Shown: positions 1-8,806, numbered from the stretch's first letter. The stretch: DNA of 64,000 nucleotides from Paenibacillus doosanensis (GCF_025060755.1 NZ_JANYUY010000020.1:54240-118239); one strand, 5' to 3'. Notes: generated by a model not told the origin, from the letters alone. Program-made: numbers and translations.

Positions 1-848
1 GCCGCCGCGCGTTTGGCCGCTTCCAGCGTATTTTTCAGCAAAATGGTAATGGTCATCGGCCCTACGCAGCCCGGTACGGGAGTAATATAGCCCGCCGTCT
101 CCAGCACGTCGTCGAAATCGACGTCACCCGCCAGCTTGCCGGTATCGAGCCGGTTAATTCCTACATCGATGACGATGGCTCCCGGCTTGACATGCTCCTT
201 CTTCACCATTTTGGCTTTGCCCACCGCGGCAACCAAAATATCCGCCTGACGGGTAATTTCCGCCAGATTAGGCGTTCTGGAATGGACGACGGTAACCGTC
301 GCATGCTCTCTGAGCAGCAAAATCGCCATCGGCTTGCCCACGATATTGCTCCGGCCGATGACGACGGCATGCTTGCCGGCGATGTCTGTGCCGATATGCT
401 TCAAAATTTCGATAACGCCAGCAGGCGTACACGGGGCCGGGCCTTCCTTGCCGATCATCAGATTGCCTACATTAACCGGGTGAAAGCAGTCCGCATCCTT
501 ATGAACGGCGATTGCCTCGACGATTTTCTCCTCGGAAATATGCTTCGGCAGCGGAGACTGCACGAGAATGCCGTGGATTCGGTCGTTGACGTTCAATTGC
601 TCGATGAGGGCGAGTACTTCCGATTCCGGAGTATCTCCCGGCAGCTTGTGCACTTCGGAATAAATGCCCGCTTCTTCGCAAGCCTTGGCTTTGTTGCGCA
701 CGTAAACATGAGAGGCCGGGTCGTCTCCGACGATAACTACCGCGAGGCCGGGCTGACAGCCCCCTTCCGTCAGACGCTCGACTTCCTCCTTGATTCGCGC
801 CCGGTAAGCAGCGACGATTTCTTTTCCGTTAATGACTTGCGCTGTCAT
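1..848 (-). CDS. folD: Methylenetetrahydrofolate dehydrogenase / methenyltetrahydrofolate cyclohydrolase FolD (3' end cut by window edge)
   Basis: Cytosolic bifunctional enzyme that interconverts 5,10-methylene-, 5,10-methenyl- and 10-formyl-tetrahydrofolate for one-carbon metabolism. I translated it by hand: 282 codons are visible, close to the usual 285 or so, so only the last residues are lost. Visible are the N-terminus MTAQVINGKEIV, the YVRNKAKAC segment with the catalytic lysine, and the nucleotide-binding stretch VVIGRSNIVGKP. The C-terminal signature reads PVPGCVGPMT where the family normally has PGGVGPMT, a Gly-to-Cys change. The ATG at 848 has AAGGAG ten bases upstream. It follows nusB after 53 bases, as in Bacillus. 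Confidence 0.96.
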   Translation of the reverse strand, partial: MTAQVINGKEIVAAYRARIKEEVERLTEGGCQPGLAVVIVGDDPASHVYVRNKAKACEEAGIYSEVHKLPGDTPESEVLALIEQLNVNDRIHGILVQSPLPKHISEEKIVEAIAVHKDADCFHPVNVGNLMIGKEGPAPCTPAGVIEILKHIGTDIAGKHAVVIGRSNIVGKPMAILLLREHATVTVVHSRTPNLAEITRQADILVAAVGKAKMVKKEHVKPGAIVIDVGINRLDTGKLAGDVDFDDVLETAGYITPVPGCVGPMTITILLKNTLEAAKRAA

Positions 849-901
849 GATTTACAATCTCCTTCCCATATAATGTAAGGTAACGGTACGTCTATCCAGT
901 G

Positions 902-1354
902 CTACAAGCTTTTGGACTTGATGGCGTCGAGCTCCTTGATCATTTTCCCCAATACGCCGTTAACGAATTTCCCCGACTCATCCGTTCCGAAATGCTTGGC
1001 CAATTCAATCGCTTCGTTCACGACCACCTTCGGCGGAACATCGTCGCGATATACCATTTCATAAGTCGCAAGCCGCAAAATTTCCCGGTCTACTTTGGAC
1101 AGCCTGTCCATCTTGTAGCCCTTCAAATAGTCCATCAGCAGCTCGTCAATGCGTTCTTTGCGCGAAGCGGTGCCTTCCACCAGCTCTGCTATATCCTCGG
1201 CCGCGATGTTATCCTGGTCCTTGGTGAGCTGTCCTTCGTCCTCGGTTTGCGCTTCTTCCACCACATGGGCTATCGCTTCTTTGGAGCTGACTTCGTTCAT
1301 TTCCATTTGGTACAGGCTTTGGAGCGCCAGTTCCCTTGCCAATCTTCTTCTCAT
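902..1354 (-). CDS. nusB: Transcription antitermination protein NusB
   Basis: All-helical RNA-binding protein that, with NusE (S10), binds boxA in nascent rRNA and supports antitermination. The 150-residue product begins MRRRLARELALQSLYQMEMN, the typical NusB N-terminus, and contains the family segment VNEAIELAKHFGTDESGKFVNGVLGKM near its C-terminus (quoted here only as a landmark split by the core AIELAKHFG). An in-frame start 18 codons further upstream exists, but only the ATG at 1354 is preceded by AGGAGG at a good distance. A hairpin repeat shared with the accB-accC gap lies immediately upstream of that ribosome site. folD follows. Confidence 0.95.
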   Translation of the reverse strand: MRRRLARELALQSLYQMEMNEVSSKEAIAHVVEEAQTEDEGQLTKDQDNIAAEDIAELVEGTASRKERIDELLMDYLKGYKMDRLSKVDREILRLATYEMVYRDDVPPKVVVNEAIELAKHFGTDESGKFVNGVLGKMIKELDAIKSKSL

Positions 1355-1374
1355 TGCGTTTGTTTTCCTCCTAA

Positions 1375-1410
1375 GGGCTTTTCGAAGAAAAGCCTGCATC
1401 GTAAGCATTT
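1375..1410 (-). repeat. Hairpin repeat directly upstream of the nusB ribosome site
   Basis: The plus strand reads ggcttttc-gaag-aaaagcc, a perfect stem with a GAAG loop, followed by catcgtaagcattt. The same design, a short palindromic stem followed by CTTCGTAAGCA, occurs three times between accB and accC. In the coding sense the stem ends five or six bases before the AGGAGG of nusB, so it could affect translation or mRNA processing. The repeat relationship is seen; the function is unknown. Confidence 0.6.
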
Positions 1411-1462
1411 ACATCATAACCTATCCAGCAAACAAAAAAATCCTTGGATAGAACCAGGGATT

Positions 1463-1702
1463 TCATCTAAACAATCTCCATTTGTCCATTAACCAGCGCC
1501 ACATTTCTTTTACGGGAACGGCCCGTTCGCCACGGTCCACTCTTTTCCCTATATGATAACAAGTATATACGATTAGGACAAAAATTAACATATGCCATAG
1601 ACCGCAAATCAAGTAAATAAGTCCTAATACCGCTCCCAATAGGGTGAAGAGCGTTTTCCCTCTATGCGCCTCCCATAGTTGTTCCCACAGCCGAATCCAC
1701 AT
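1463..1702 (-). CDS. DUF2273 small membrane protein of the alkaline-shock cluster
   Basis: A 79-residue protein beginning MWIRLWEQLWEAHRGKTL, with two close hydrophobic segments (about residues 18-50) and a basic tail ending MWRWLMDKWRLFR. This is the DUF2273 pattern: small proteins encoded beside AmaP and Asp23 in Firmicutes and thought to be part of the same membrane-associated complex. Exact function is unknown. A GTG four codons upstream (1714) is possible, but the ATG at 1702 is better placed after AGAGG and matches the usual family N-terminus. It starts 14 bases after the amaP stop. Confidence 0.8.
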   Translation of the reverse strand: MWIRLWEQLWEAHRGKTLFTLLGAVLGLIYLICGLWHMLIFVLIVYTCYHIGKRVDRGERAVPVKEMWRWLMDKWRLFR

Positions 1703-1716
1703 CTGGGCGATCACCT

Positions 1717-2277
1717 CTATTCCACTCTACTTTTAAAAGTGGGGGATGCCTGCTGAATGTTAGCGATGAATACGGAAACGAGAGCTACGGGAATGCCGGT
1801 AATTTCTTCGATATGGGTTTTGATGCCGGCCTGCATCTCCTCCGTGAGCTGCGGTATCGAGCTCTCCCCGTCCACGATGGCGCGGATAATAATTTCCAGT
1901 CCCGCTTGGCTGACTCTGATGCGGGCTTTCAAATCCTTGACGCCGCGGGAACGCCGTGCCGCCTTCAAAGCCAAGTTTTCCACCGTCTCGATGGAAATGC
2001 GAATATCCCCGAAATCCGTACGCTGATCGATAGAAGGAACGTCGGCTTTGCCTCTGCGCACCGACACGAATAAAAAGCGTATGCTGATAAGCGCGACGAT
2101 GACGGCCAGCGCAATAAAGATCAGCGCCGTATCCATATCGTAATAAACGCTATGTATGAAAGATATGGCGGTTTCATAAGAAATCCATCCGAATGCGCCT
2201 ACAAGCAAAAATCCGCATCCGATCAAAATAGCCAGGCTAAACAAAAAAAGCAGCAGTCTGTCGATAACTTTGATCAC
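1717..2277 (-). CDS. amaP: Alkaline shock response membrane anchor protein AmaP
   Basis: A 186-residue protein with two N-terminal transmembrane segments (about residues 6-30 and 50-72) and a soluble C-terminal domain (SIETVENLALKAARRSRG to the end), the AmaP layout. In Staphylococcus AmaP tethers the abundant Asp23 protein to the membrane; the adjoining Asp23-family gene makes that role likely here. The start is a GTG at 2277 with GGAG nine bases upstream. A GC-rich hairpin between asp23 and this gene (2304-2331) may lower its expression relative to asp23. Confidence 0.85.
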   Translation of the reverse strand: MIKVIDRLLLFLFSLAILIGCGFLLVGAFGWISYETAISFIHSVYYDMDTALIFIALAVIVALISIRFLFVSVRRGKADVPSIDQRTDFGDIRISIETVENLALKAARRSRGVKDLKARIRVSQAGLEIIIRAIVDGESSIPQLTEEMQAGIKTHIEEITGIPVALVSVFIANIQQASPTFKSRVE

Positions 2278-2303
2278 ACAACCGGACTCCTTCCAATTAG
2301 AGG

Positions 2304-2331
2304 AAACCCCCTTGCAGGTTGAAGGGGGTTT
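2304..2331 (-). terminator. Hairpin between asp23 and amaP, possible attenuator
   Basis: The palindrome AAACCCCCTT / AAGGGGGTTT encloses an eight-base loop and is followed in the minus sense by a short T run. It sits between two co-directional genes of one functional group, so partial termination or 3'-end protection of asp23 mRNA is more likely than a full stop. Confidence 0.55.
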
Positions 2332-2352
2332 GCCAAGTGCATATTTACGTGT

Positions 2353-2763
2353 CTACTTGACTCTGGTAGGCGTTACCTCAACCTCTTCCACTTTGTCCGC
2401 ACCCTTGAAAATGACATCATGAATGTGCACATTCACTTGAACGACGCTGAGTCCCGTCATGGATTCAATCGCATGTTTCACATTTTGCTGCACACCGGAA
2501 GCAACTTCAGGTATTCTCGTGCCGAACTCGATGACTATGGAGACGTCAATCGCCGCTTCTCTCTGGCCTACATCGACCTTTACGCCCTTGGACATGTTTT
2601 TGCGGCCCAGCAGCTCGGCGATGCCGCCTGCGAATCCGCCGCTCATCCCCGCCACGCCCGGAACCTCGATCGTTGCCATTCCGGCAATAATTTCGATGAC
2701 CTCGGGGGCAATTTGAATCGTGCCCATATCAGTCTTTTCATAATCGGCAGCAATCATTGTCAT
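2353..2763 (-). CDS. yqhY: Asp23/Gls24 family envelope stress response protein (YqhY type)
   Basis: A 136-residue Asp23/Gls24 family protein: it begins MTMIAADYEKTDMGTIQIAP, has the glycine-rich middle GVAGMSGGFAGGIAELLGRK and the domain's C-terminal VVQVNVHIHDVIF strand. Proteins of this family associate with the membrane, and the Bacillus subtilis homologue YqhY is always found beside accBC and is linked to acetyl-CoA carboxylase activity. Here too it follows accC. The ATG at 2763 has AAGGAGG eight bases upstream; an open frame extends 16 codons further but lacks a ribosome site. Confidence 0.92.
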   Translation of the reverse strand: MTMIAADYEKTDMGTIQIAPEVIEIIAGMATIEVPGVAGMSGGFAGGIAELLGRKNMSKGVKVDVGQREAAIDVSIVIEFGTRIPEVASGVQQNVKHAIESMTGLSVVQVNVHIHDVIFKGADKVEEVEVTPTRVK

Positions 2764-2960
2764 AAAAGGAACCTCCTTGGAAGTTTTGCGGTTGCAAACC
2801 ATGCTCCGCAAACGCCGGCAAACCGATGACCGGATAAGTATCCGACTCTCCCGGCTAGTTCATCAATCAATCGGCGCTTACTTAATGCATATGCGTCATT
2901 TCACAAAACTTGTCTTATCGTAACTATACCATTATCCAAAAAATATGACAAATAACGGTT

Positions 2961-4319
2961 TTAAGAATTCGGATCGTTCACATCATGCTCTTCGAGGAAC
3001 TTGATGTCGAAGTCGCCCGCTATAAATTTCTTATGCTCAAGCAGCTTCAAATGAAACGGAATCGTAGAATGAATCCCTTCGATCGTAAATTCCGAAAGCG
3101 CCCGTTTCATCCGCTGAATCGCTTCCCCGCGATCTTTGCCCCAAACGATGAGCTTCGCGATCATCGAGTCGTAATGCGGCGATATCGTGTATCCCGGATA
3201 CGCGGCGCTGTCGACGCGGACGCCGAATCCGCCCGGCGGCAAATAAAACTGGATTTGTCCAGCGGACGGCATAAAATTGCGCGTCGAGTCTTCGGCGTTA
3301 ATTCTGCATTCGATCGCCCAGCCGTCGATTTTGACCTCGTCCTGAGTAAAGGACAGCGGCTCACCTTCGGCTACGTGGATCATCTCTTTAATAATATCGA
3401 TTCCGGTAATCAGCTCGGTAACCGGATGCTCTACCTGGATGCGCGTATTCATTTCCATGAAATAAAACTGCCCGTCCGGGCCGAGCAAAAATTCAAGCGT
3501 TCCCGCTCCCGAATATTGCACGGCTTTGGCCGCGCGTACCGCCGCTTCGCCCATCGCAGCGCGGGTTTCCGGCGTTAAGACCGGACAAGGAGCTTCCTCT
3601 ACCAGCTTCTGGCGTCTGCGCTGCACGGAGCAGTCGCGCTCGCCCAAATGCACGACGTTGCCGTGCTTATCGGCAATAATTTGAATTTCCACGTGCTTCA
3701 TGCCGGTCAAATATTTTTCCAAATAGACACCAGCGTTGCCGAAAGCCTTCTGGGCTTCCTGCTGAGCCGTCGTAATTTGCTGGATCAGCATTTCTTCGTT
3801 GTCGGCGATTCGGATTCCCTTGCCGCCGCCTCCGGCCGTCGCTTTGATGATCACGGGATAACCGATCTCGCGTCCGAGACGAATCGCATCCTCCATGTCC
3901 TCCACAAGCCCGTCGGAGCCTGGGATGACCGGTACGTTCGCTTCCTTCATCGTCTGTTTGGCTACCGATTTGTCGCCCATGCGGCTGATCGCGTCGGCCG
4001 ATGGTCCGATAAAGGTAATATTGCAGCTCTCGCAAATGTCCGCAAAGTCGGCGTTCTCCGCCAAAAATCCATACCCCGGATGAATGGCGTCGGTCTCGGT
4101 CAGAGTCGCTACGCTCAAAATATTGGTCAAATTCAAATAGCTGTCCTTGGACAAAGTCGGTCCGATGCAGTATGCCTCGTCCGCGAGGCGAACATGCAGC
4201 GCTTCACGATCCGCTTCGGAATAAACCGCGACGGTGGAAATGCCGAGCTCTTGACAAGCCCGGATGATCCGTACGGCGATTTCACCGCGGTTGGCTACTA
4301 ATATTTTTTGAAACTTCAA
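2961..4319 (-). CDS. accC: Acetyl-CoA carboxylase, biotin carboxylase subunit AccC
   Basis: ATP-dependent carboxylation of the biotin on AccB, the first half-reaction of malonyl-CoA and fatty acid synthesis. The 452-residue product has the N-terminal [18 protein letters not shown] fold, the ATP-grasp glycine loop [14 protein letters not shown] and the biotin carboxylase signature [14 protein letters not shown]. The frame stays open 45 codons further upstream only because the repeat array reads through; the real start is most likely the TTG at 4319, which has AGGAGG eight bases upstream. It lies 160 bases after accB, an unusually wide gap filled by hairpin repeats. Confidence 0.96.
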   Translation of the reverse strand: MKFQKILVANRGEIAVRIIRACQELGISTVAVYSEADREALHVRLADEAYCIGPTLSKDSYLNLTNILSVATLTETDAIHPGYGFLAENADFADICESCNITFIGPSADAISRMGDKSVAKQTMKEANVPVIPGSDGLVEDMEDAIRLGREIGYPVIIKATAGGGGKGIRIADNEEMLIQQITTAQQEAQKAFGNAGVYLEKYLTGMKHVEIQIIADKHGNVVHLGERDCSVQRRRQKLVEEAPCPVLTPETRAAMGEAAVRAAKAVQYSGAGTLEFLLGPDGQFYFMEMNTRIQVEHPVTELITGIDIIKEMIHVAEGEPLSFTQDEVKIDGWAIECRINAEDSTRNFMPSAGQIQFYLPPGGFGVRVDSAAYPGYTISPHYDSMIAKLIVWGKDRGEAIQRMKRALSEFTIEGIHSTIPFHLKLLEHKKFIAGDFDIKFLEEHDVNDPNS

Positions 4320-4337
4320 TGGGTTCTCCTCCTGAGA

Positions 4338-4472
4338 GCTTTGCGTTAGCAAAGCTTTCTTCGTAAGCACTCGCTTTTGAGTTTTGCTGAAAGCAAAACT
4401 GGCTTCGTAAGCATTTGCTGAGCTTTGCATGAGCAAAGCTTTCTTCGTAAGCACTCGCTTTTGAGTTTTGCT
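4338..4472 (-). repeat. Tandem hairpin repeats between accB and accC
   Basis: Three units, each a short perfect stem-loop (agctttgc/gcaaagct, gttttgct/agcaaaac, gctttgc/gcaaagc) followed by CTTCGTAAGCA and a CGCTTTTGA-type tail. Units one and three are about 52 bases long and differ only in the three loop bases. In the coding sense the array lies just before the accC ribosome site. A fourth copy stands before nusB. Confidence 0.85.
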
Positions 4473-4479
4473 TAGTGCA

Positions 4480-4986
4480 TTATTCCGGCTTCACCAGGAA
4501 TAACGGCTGGCCGTACTCCACAAGCTGCCCGTTCTCAACCAGCACTTCTACGATTTCGCCTTTGATTTCGGCTTCGATCTCGTTCATCAGCTTCATCGCT
4601 TCGATAATGCAAACGACCGTTTTCTCTTTCACCGCGCTGCCTTTGGATACGAAGGCCGACGCGCCTGGAGACGGGGCTTCGTAGAACGTACCGACCATCG
4701 GAGAAACGATCGTATGTAAGCCAGCGTCTACATTGGCCGCTTTTCCGGCAGCAGGGGCCGTAGCCGCTTCCGCAGCAGGGGCTTGTACCGCCGGCTGTTG
4801 TACGGACGCTTGTCCGATAACCGGAGCGTAAGCAGATTGAACCGGAGCTGCAGCTACAACAACCGATTCCGTTTTATTTGGTTTACGAATCAAAAGGCGG
4901 GAGCCTTCGCTTTCAATTTCTAACTCTTGTAAAGAGGTTTGATCGATAAGTTTGATCAATTCCTTGATTTCGCTTAGTTTAAACAC
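4480..4986 (-). CDS. accB: Acetyl-CoA carboxylase biotin carboxyl carrier protein AccB
   Basis: Carries the biotin that shuttles CO2 between AccC and the carboxyltransferase. The 168-residue product has an N-terminal [18 protein letters not shown] segment, an Ala/Pro-rich flexible linker (about residues 50-85) and a C-terminal biotinyl domain with EAMKLMNE, the modified lysine being about residue 132. The GTG at 4986 is preferred because AAGGAG lies eight bases upstream and the resulting N-terminus matches Bacillus AccB; an ATG seven codons upstream overlaps the ribosome site. It sits between spoIIIAH and accC, the conserved Bacillales order. Confidence 0.95.
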   Translation of the reverse strand: MFKLSEIKELIKLIDQTSLQELEIESEGSRLLIRKPNKTESVVVAAAPVQSAYAPVIGQASVQQPAVQAPAAEAATAPAAGKAANVDAGLHTIVSPMVGTFYEAPSPGASAFVSKGSAVKEKTVVCIIEAMKLMNEIEAEIKGEIVEVLVENGQLVEYGQPLFLVKPE

Positions 4987-5192
4987 AAGATTCACTCCTT
5001 CAGACATTGGTGAAACAACGACGTTGTTATTATATCATAAAGTTTGTCCAAGGAAAGAGTTTCTTGGAACATCGCCTGGATGCGACTTTTATCGACAAGC
5101 TTGAGGCCGCTTCCCATCCGCCGTTAGCAATCCGATCTTACTCTTCAGGAGATTCACCCGGAGGAGGCGCGAATCAATTGACACAACAGCAA

Positions 5193-5215
5193 GAGCCCGG
5201 CGCCTGGCCGGACTC
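5193..5215 (-). terminator. Weak stem-loop between spoIIIAH and accB
   Basis: GAGCCCGGC and GCCGGACTC form a nine-base stem with one mismatch around a GCCT-type loop, 33 bases after the spoIIIAH stop. No good T run follows on the minus strand, so this may end the sporulation transcript inefficiently or only protect it. The remaining 5008-5192 stretch shows no gene and presumably carries the vegetative accBC promoter, which I could not place with confidence. Confidence 0.3.
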
Positions 5216-5248
5216 TCGCAACCTGCTTATTTCGGTTCTTTTGCCCGC

Positions 5249-6049
5249 TTACGGGATATATTGCACGACGACTTTGTCGGGGCCGACGTTCATTTCCTGC
5301 ATGACTTTGTCGACGATGCTGACGGCTTGACTTTTTTCCAGCTTCGTGCTTTGTACGGTCACTTTCCATTTGGAGCCTTCTTCGGTGATGACCGCTTGCG
5401 GGAAGTCCTTCATCAAGCTTTCTTCAAGATCGCTGACTTTAGCCGAGTTTTCTTCGATTTTTTTCAGCTCTGTAGCCGCATTGGCCGCCGCTTCCGCCGT
5501 TTGCTTCGTATCGGACAAAATCGTTACCCATTTCTCGGACTGTTTCGCCAAATCTTCGTCGCGCTTCAGCCCCAGACTAATGAAATAATCGGTTCCGGAT
5601 TTGGCTTGCGTTTGAACCTGCTGCAAAACTTTGGCGTCGGCCGCGCTCACTTGCTCTTCGTTAGCTTTGCTTGTCGCCTGCGGGTCGGCTTTGGCGTCCT
5701 GCTTGGCACCGGTATCCGCATTCGTTTTGGCATCGGTGGACGTTTCGGCTTTGGCGCCGCTTGCTTTTGCATCCGTCTTCGTCGAATCCGTCGTTTGCTG
5801 CTTGCCGGCCGGAGCCGCCGCATCGGTCTTGACATCTGTTTGAGCGCCGGATTTGGCGTCTGCGGCAGGCTGTTTGCCGTTCAAATCATTCGTATTGACG
5901 ACGATTTCTTTGGCCGAAGGATCGGTTACAGTGCTTTCTGCGGCAAAATCAAGCTTGTTGACATCCTCTGTGAACAAATAGTAGGCAGATAATACGACCA
6001 TCAGGCTGAGCATGGATACTAACCAAATTGTTTGTCTTTTCGTATTCAT
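5249..6049 (-). CDS. spoIIIAH: Stage III sporulation protein SpoIIIAH
   Basis: Mother-cell membrane protein whose extracellular YscJ/FliF-like domain meets forespore SpoIIQ to form the channel that joins the two compartments. The 266 residues show a single N-terminal transmembrane helix (about 8-27), then a long low-complexity Ala/Lys/Asp/Thr-rich linker (about 60-130) and the C-terminal ring-building domain (EQVSAADAKVLQQVQTQ to the end). The linker is longer than in B. subtilis (218 aa). The ATG has AAGGAGG seven bases upstream. Last gene of the spoIIIA operon. Confidence 0.95.
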   Translation of the reverse strand: MNTKRQTIWLVSMLSLMVVLSAYYLFTEDVNKLDFAAESTVTDPSAKEIVVNTNDLNGKQPAADAKSGAQTDVKTDAAAPAGKQQTTDSTKTDAKASGAKAETSTDAKTNADTGAKQDAKADPQATSKANEEQVSAADAKVLQQVQTQAKSGTDYFISLGLKRDEDLAKQSEKWVTILSDTKQTAEAAANAATELKKIEENSAKVSDLEESLMKDFPQAVITEEGSKWKVTVQSTKLEKSQAVSIVDKVMQEMNVGPDKVVVQYIP

Positions 6050-6085
6050 TGTAAATCCTCCTTGATTTGGTTTATATTTGGATAA

Positions 6086-6721
6086 TTATTGTTTGCGAGG
6101 CAAAATCGATATTTTGTTGGCAGGAACGTCAAGGCCTCGTTCGACCGCTTCCGTGATCATTTTTTTCACCGTCAAATTTTCCGCGCCTCTGGCGACGACC
6201 AAGACACCCCTTATTTTGGGCTTAATATATTTGAGCACGAGCGGCTGCTTGCCGTTAGACACTTCGTAGAGAACAACCTCGCCGCTTCGCGTTACATCGG
6301 TGACATGGCGCGTGGCGCCGTGCTGATCTTTCTCGTCGGTCACCTGCTGCGATTCTTTCGTATTCCGTTCGACTGCGACCTCCTCCGTCGAATCGATCGT
6401 AATTAGTACTTCCACGTCGCCTACCCCGACGATTTTGGATAAAATCTCTTTTAACTGCGATTCATACGCATCCTCGTATTCCCGAAACGCGGTGCGTTCC
6501 TTGCTGCTCCCGGAGGCGAACGCCGGCTGCGACTGCGGTTGCGGCGACGCCCTCCCCTCATTAATGGGATCGACATCCTTCACGGTAATATAAGTATTGA
6601 GTATCATAAACGCCGCACCCGCAAGTCCCATCAACAGCAGCCAGCGGAAGGTCTTGACCCGCTTCGTCCCGTTAGGTCCTCCGCCCAGCCATTTTTCCAT
6701 CCATTTCATAAAACTGCCCAA
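6086..6721 (-). CDS. spoIIIAG: Stage III sporulation protein SpoIIIAG
   Basis: Membrane protein of the feeding-tube complex; its extracellular domain forms large secretin-like rings in B. subtilis. The product starts MGSFMKWMEKWLGGGPNGTK, has one transmembrane helix (about 22-40) and a soluble domain with YESQLKEILSKIVGVGDVEVL and a C-terminal VLVVARGAENLTVKK ring-building motif. I chose the TTG at 6721 because AGGAGG lies eight bases upstream; the longer open frame would overlap spoIIIAF, and the ATG four codons in is too far from the ribosome site. 211 aa, near the B. subtilis length. Confidence 0.93.
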   Translation of the reverse strand: MGSFMKWMEKWLGGGPNGTKRVKTFRWLLLMGLAGAAFMILNTYITVKDVDPINEGRASPQPQSQPAFASGSSKERTAFREYEDAYESQLKEILSKIVGVGDVEVLITIDSTEEVAVERNTKESQQVTDEKDQHGATRHVTDVTRSGEVVLYEVSNGKQPLVLKYIKPKIRGVLVVARGAENLTVKKMITEAVERGLDVPANKISILPRKQ

Positions 6722-6752
6722 TCGGCTCACCTCCTTATTGCAAACCGGTATT

Positions 6753-7517
6753 TCACGATTTCGTTTTATTTGCAGCCACTTCGACGGCAATGCGGTCAAG
6801 CGGCACCTGCCATTCTTTATTTAGCGCCATTCGAATTTGCGTCCGCTGCTGCTCGTAATCCTCGCTCCCGTCAGAGCTTGCGGGGGTATCGCTCGCCGCA
6901 GCCGGGCTTCCGGGTCCGATCTGGATCGTTACAGGCTTTACCGGCTCAATCTGCACCGGTTTCACCGGCTCTTTCGACGTCCCCGCGGAAGAGGCTTGCC
7001 GCTGCGCCGCTTCCTTGTCCGCAGGGACTGCGTTTACGCTGACGCTCATGATTTGGAGTTGGCCCGAGCTGTCTTTGCCCGTCTCGACTTTGATGCTTTG
7101 TACGGTGACCTCTCCTGTCGTCCGCTCGATGGACTTCTTCATCAAATCTTCGATCTGCTGCTCCATAATCCGCTGCGACTGCTCTTCCTGCCGATTTTTC
7201 AAATCCTCGGCTTGCTGCTGGATCGTTCCAAGAGACGCCATCTGCTGCGTCCCGCCTTGCACCGGTCCCGATGCCAGGAGACTCCCGCTCCGGGAGGTCA
7301 TTGAATTCATCGCGTCGGCCAGCAGCTGGTCGACCGAAGCATTTTTTTGCACGATGGAAAACAGCGGCTGCAGCAGCATCAACAGAATGAACAGACTCAT
7401 GACCGTCTTGACGTAGCGCTGCATCGACTGGGTGGGCAGCAGGATGTCCACGAACGTGGCAAGCAAGATAACGACGATAATGGATTTGAGCAAGCCGCCT
7501 AACCATTCCAAGATCAA
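6753..7517 (-). CDS. spoIIIAF: Stage III sporulation protein SpoIIIAF
   Basis: Component of the mother-cell-to-forespore channel. Two N-terminal transmembrane helices (MILEWLGGLLKSIIVVILLA and about residues 38-55) are followed by a Gln/Glu-rich soluble domain predicted to be helical (LGTIQQQAEDLKNRQEEQSQ) and a C-terminal ring-building-like region ending LDRIAVEVAANKTKS. At 254 aa it is longer than the roughly 206-aa B. subtilis protein; the extra length is a Pro/Val/Lys repeat (EPVKPVQIEPVKPVTIQ) and a Ser/Ala-rich patch. Start is a TTG after GAGGGG. Confidence 0.92.
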   Translation of the reverse strand: MILEWLGGLLKSIIVVILLATFVDILLPTQSMQRYVKTVMSLFILLMLLQPLFSIVQKNASVDQLLADAMNSMTSRSGSLLASGPVQGGTQQMASLGTIQQQAEDLKNRQEEQSQRIMEQQIEDLMKKSIERTTGEVTVQSIKVETGKDSSGQLQIMSVSVNAVPADKEAAQRQASSAGTSKEPVKPVQIEPVKPVTIQIGPGSPAAASDTPASSDGSEDYEQQRTQIRMALNKEWQVPLDRIAVEVAANKTKS

Positions 7518-7543
7518 CGCCCCTCTCTGGCTTCATTAACGAT

Positions 7544-8779
7544 TCAGCGCATCATGACCGATAAATTGCCCGCCGTGATCAAAATCGTGATCGCCAGAAA
7601 AAACATCAGCCCTACGACCGCCAAGGCGGCGAATACGTAGATCAAGCTTTTGCCGATCGTTTCCAGACATGCGATCATCGGATTGTCTCCAAGCGGCTGC
7701 AGCACCGCGGCGGACAGGTTGTATATCAAGGCGAGAGCCATTATTTTCAACGCCGGGAACGCGCAGAGCATCAGGATGATGACGACGCCCGCCAGTCCGA
7801 TCGCATTCTTGACGAGCAGCGAAGCGCCGATTACCGTCTCCGATGCATCGGAGAACATCCGTCCCACTACAGGGACAAAATTGCCCGCAATATATTTGGC
7901 CGTTCGGATGGTCACCCCGTCGGCTACGGCGCTGCCTGCGCCCCTGACGGAGATGACCCCCAAGAATACCGTGACGAACATTCCGAGACACCCCAGGCTG
8001 ATCGTTCTTAACAGATTGGCAAGCTGTGTCACTTTATATTTGTCCGATAACGAGCTGACGATGTGAAGCACGCTTGAGAAGAACAACAGCGGGAACACGA
8101 CCAAATATATTGCGGTCCCTACAGCATGAACCATGAACACGATGAGCGGATGGAGCACCGATACGGATACGACATTCCCCATCGAAGCGAGCAGCGTCAG
8201 TAAAATCGGAATCACCGCCACCATAAAATGAATCATCTCCGAGATGGCATTGTTCGCATAGCCGATGGCGACGCTGAAGCTGTTGACGGCCATGATCATC
8301 AGGACCATGAAGCAGATAGCGTAGGCTACCTTGCTGACCGTATTTTTTTCAAAGGAGCTCTGCAACGTTTCGAGCAGCATGCTGAAGATCGTCAGGACGA
8401 CTATGGCGGCCAGCAGCTTGCCGTTATACAGCAGCTCGTGAAAGAAGTAGCGGAAGATGCCGGAAAAAATCGAGCCGATGCCGATATCCTTACCGCCCGT
8501 CAAGAGCTCCATAAACGTTGGCGTCTTGTTGTCGGGGAAATATCCGCCGTATTGCTTCATCAGTTGATTCCAGTACTGTTCCACTTGATCCGTATTCAGC
8601 CGCTCCGCCTGCTCCTTGACAATCTGCTGCACCGGCGTGGAGCTTGCGCTTGCCGCCGAGCTCTCTTTGGCCGAAGCCAAAGCGCACGTTAAGCTTGAAA
8701 GCAGCAGGATCATCAAAATGATACGGAAGGCTCCCCTGCCGTGCCCTCTGCTGACGGAAGTCCATTGTCGCTGCATCAT
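7544..8779 (-). CDS. spoIIIAE: Stage III sporulation protein SpoIIIAE
   Basis: Polytopic membrane protein, the proposed membrane transporter part of the SpoIIIA complex. 411 residues: a signal-like N-terminus (RIILMILLLSSLTCALASA), a soluble loop, then about seven hydrophobic segments in the last 300 residues, ending TAGNLSVMMR. Length and order match B. subtilis SpoIIIAE (399 aa). An AGGAG lies ten bases before the ATG; a second ATG follows directly and could also be used. Confidence 0.95.
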   Translation of the reverse strand: MMQRQWTSVSRGHGRGAFRIILMILLLSSLTCALASAKESSAASASSTPVQQIVKEQAERLNTDQVEQYWNQLMKQYGGYFPDNKTPTFMELLTGGKDIGIGSIFSGIFRYFFHELLYNGKLLAAIVVLTIFSMLLETLQSSFEKNTVSKVAYAICFMVLMIMAVNSFSVAIGYANNAISEMIHFMVAVIPILLTLLASMGNVVSVSVLHPLIVFMVHAVGTAIYLVVFPLLFFSSVLHIVSSLSDKYKVTQLANLLRTISLGCLGMFVTVFLGVISVRGAGSAVADGVTIRTAKYIAGNFVPVVGRMFSDASETVIGASLLVKNAIGLAGVVIILMLCAFPALKIMALALIYNLSAAVLQPLGDNPMIACLETIGKSLIYVFAALAVVGLMFFLAITILITAGNLSVMMR

Positions 8780-8806
8780 TAGGCTTCATCTCCTGGCACG
8801 TATACT

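Noticed and set aside
5261..5992. Long plus-strand open frame (243 codons) opposite spoIIIAH
   Set aside because: It mirrors the Ala/Lys/Asp-rich linker of spoIIIAH, is rich in Arg/Gly/Phe and has no ribosome site or known domain.
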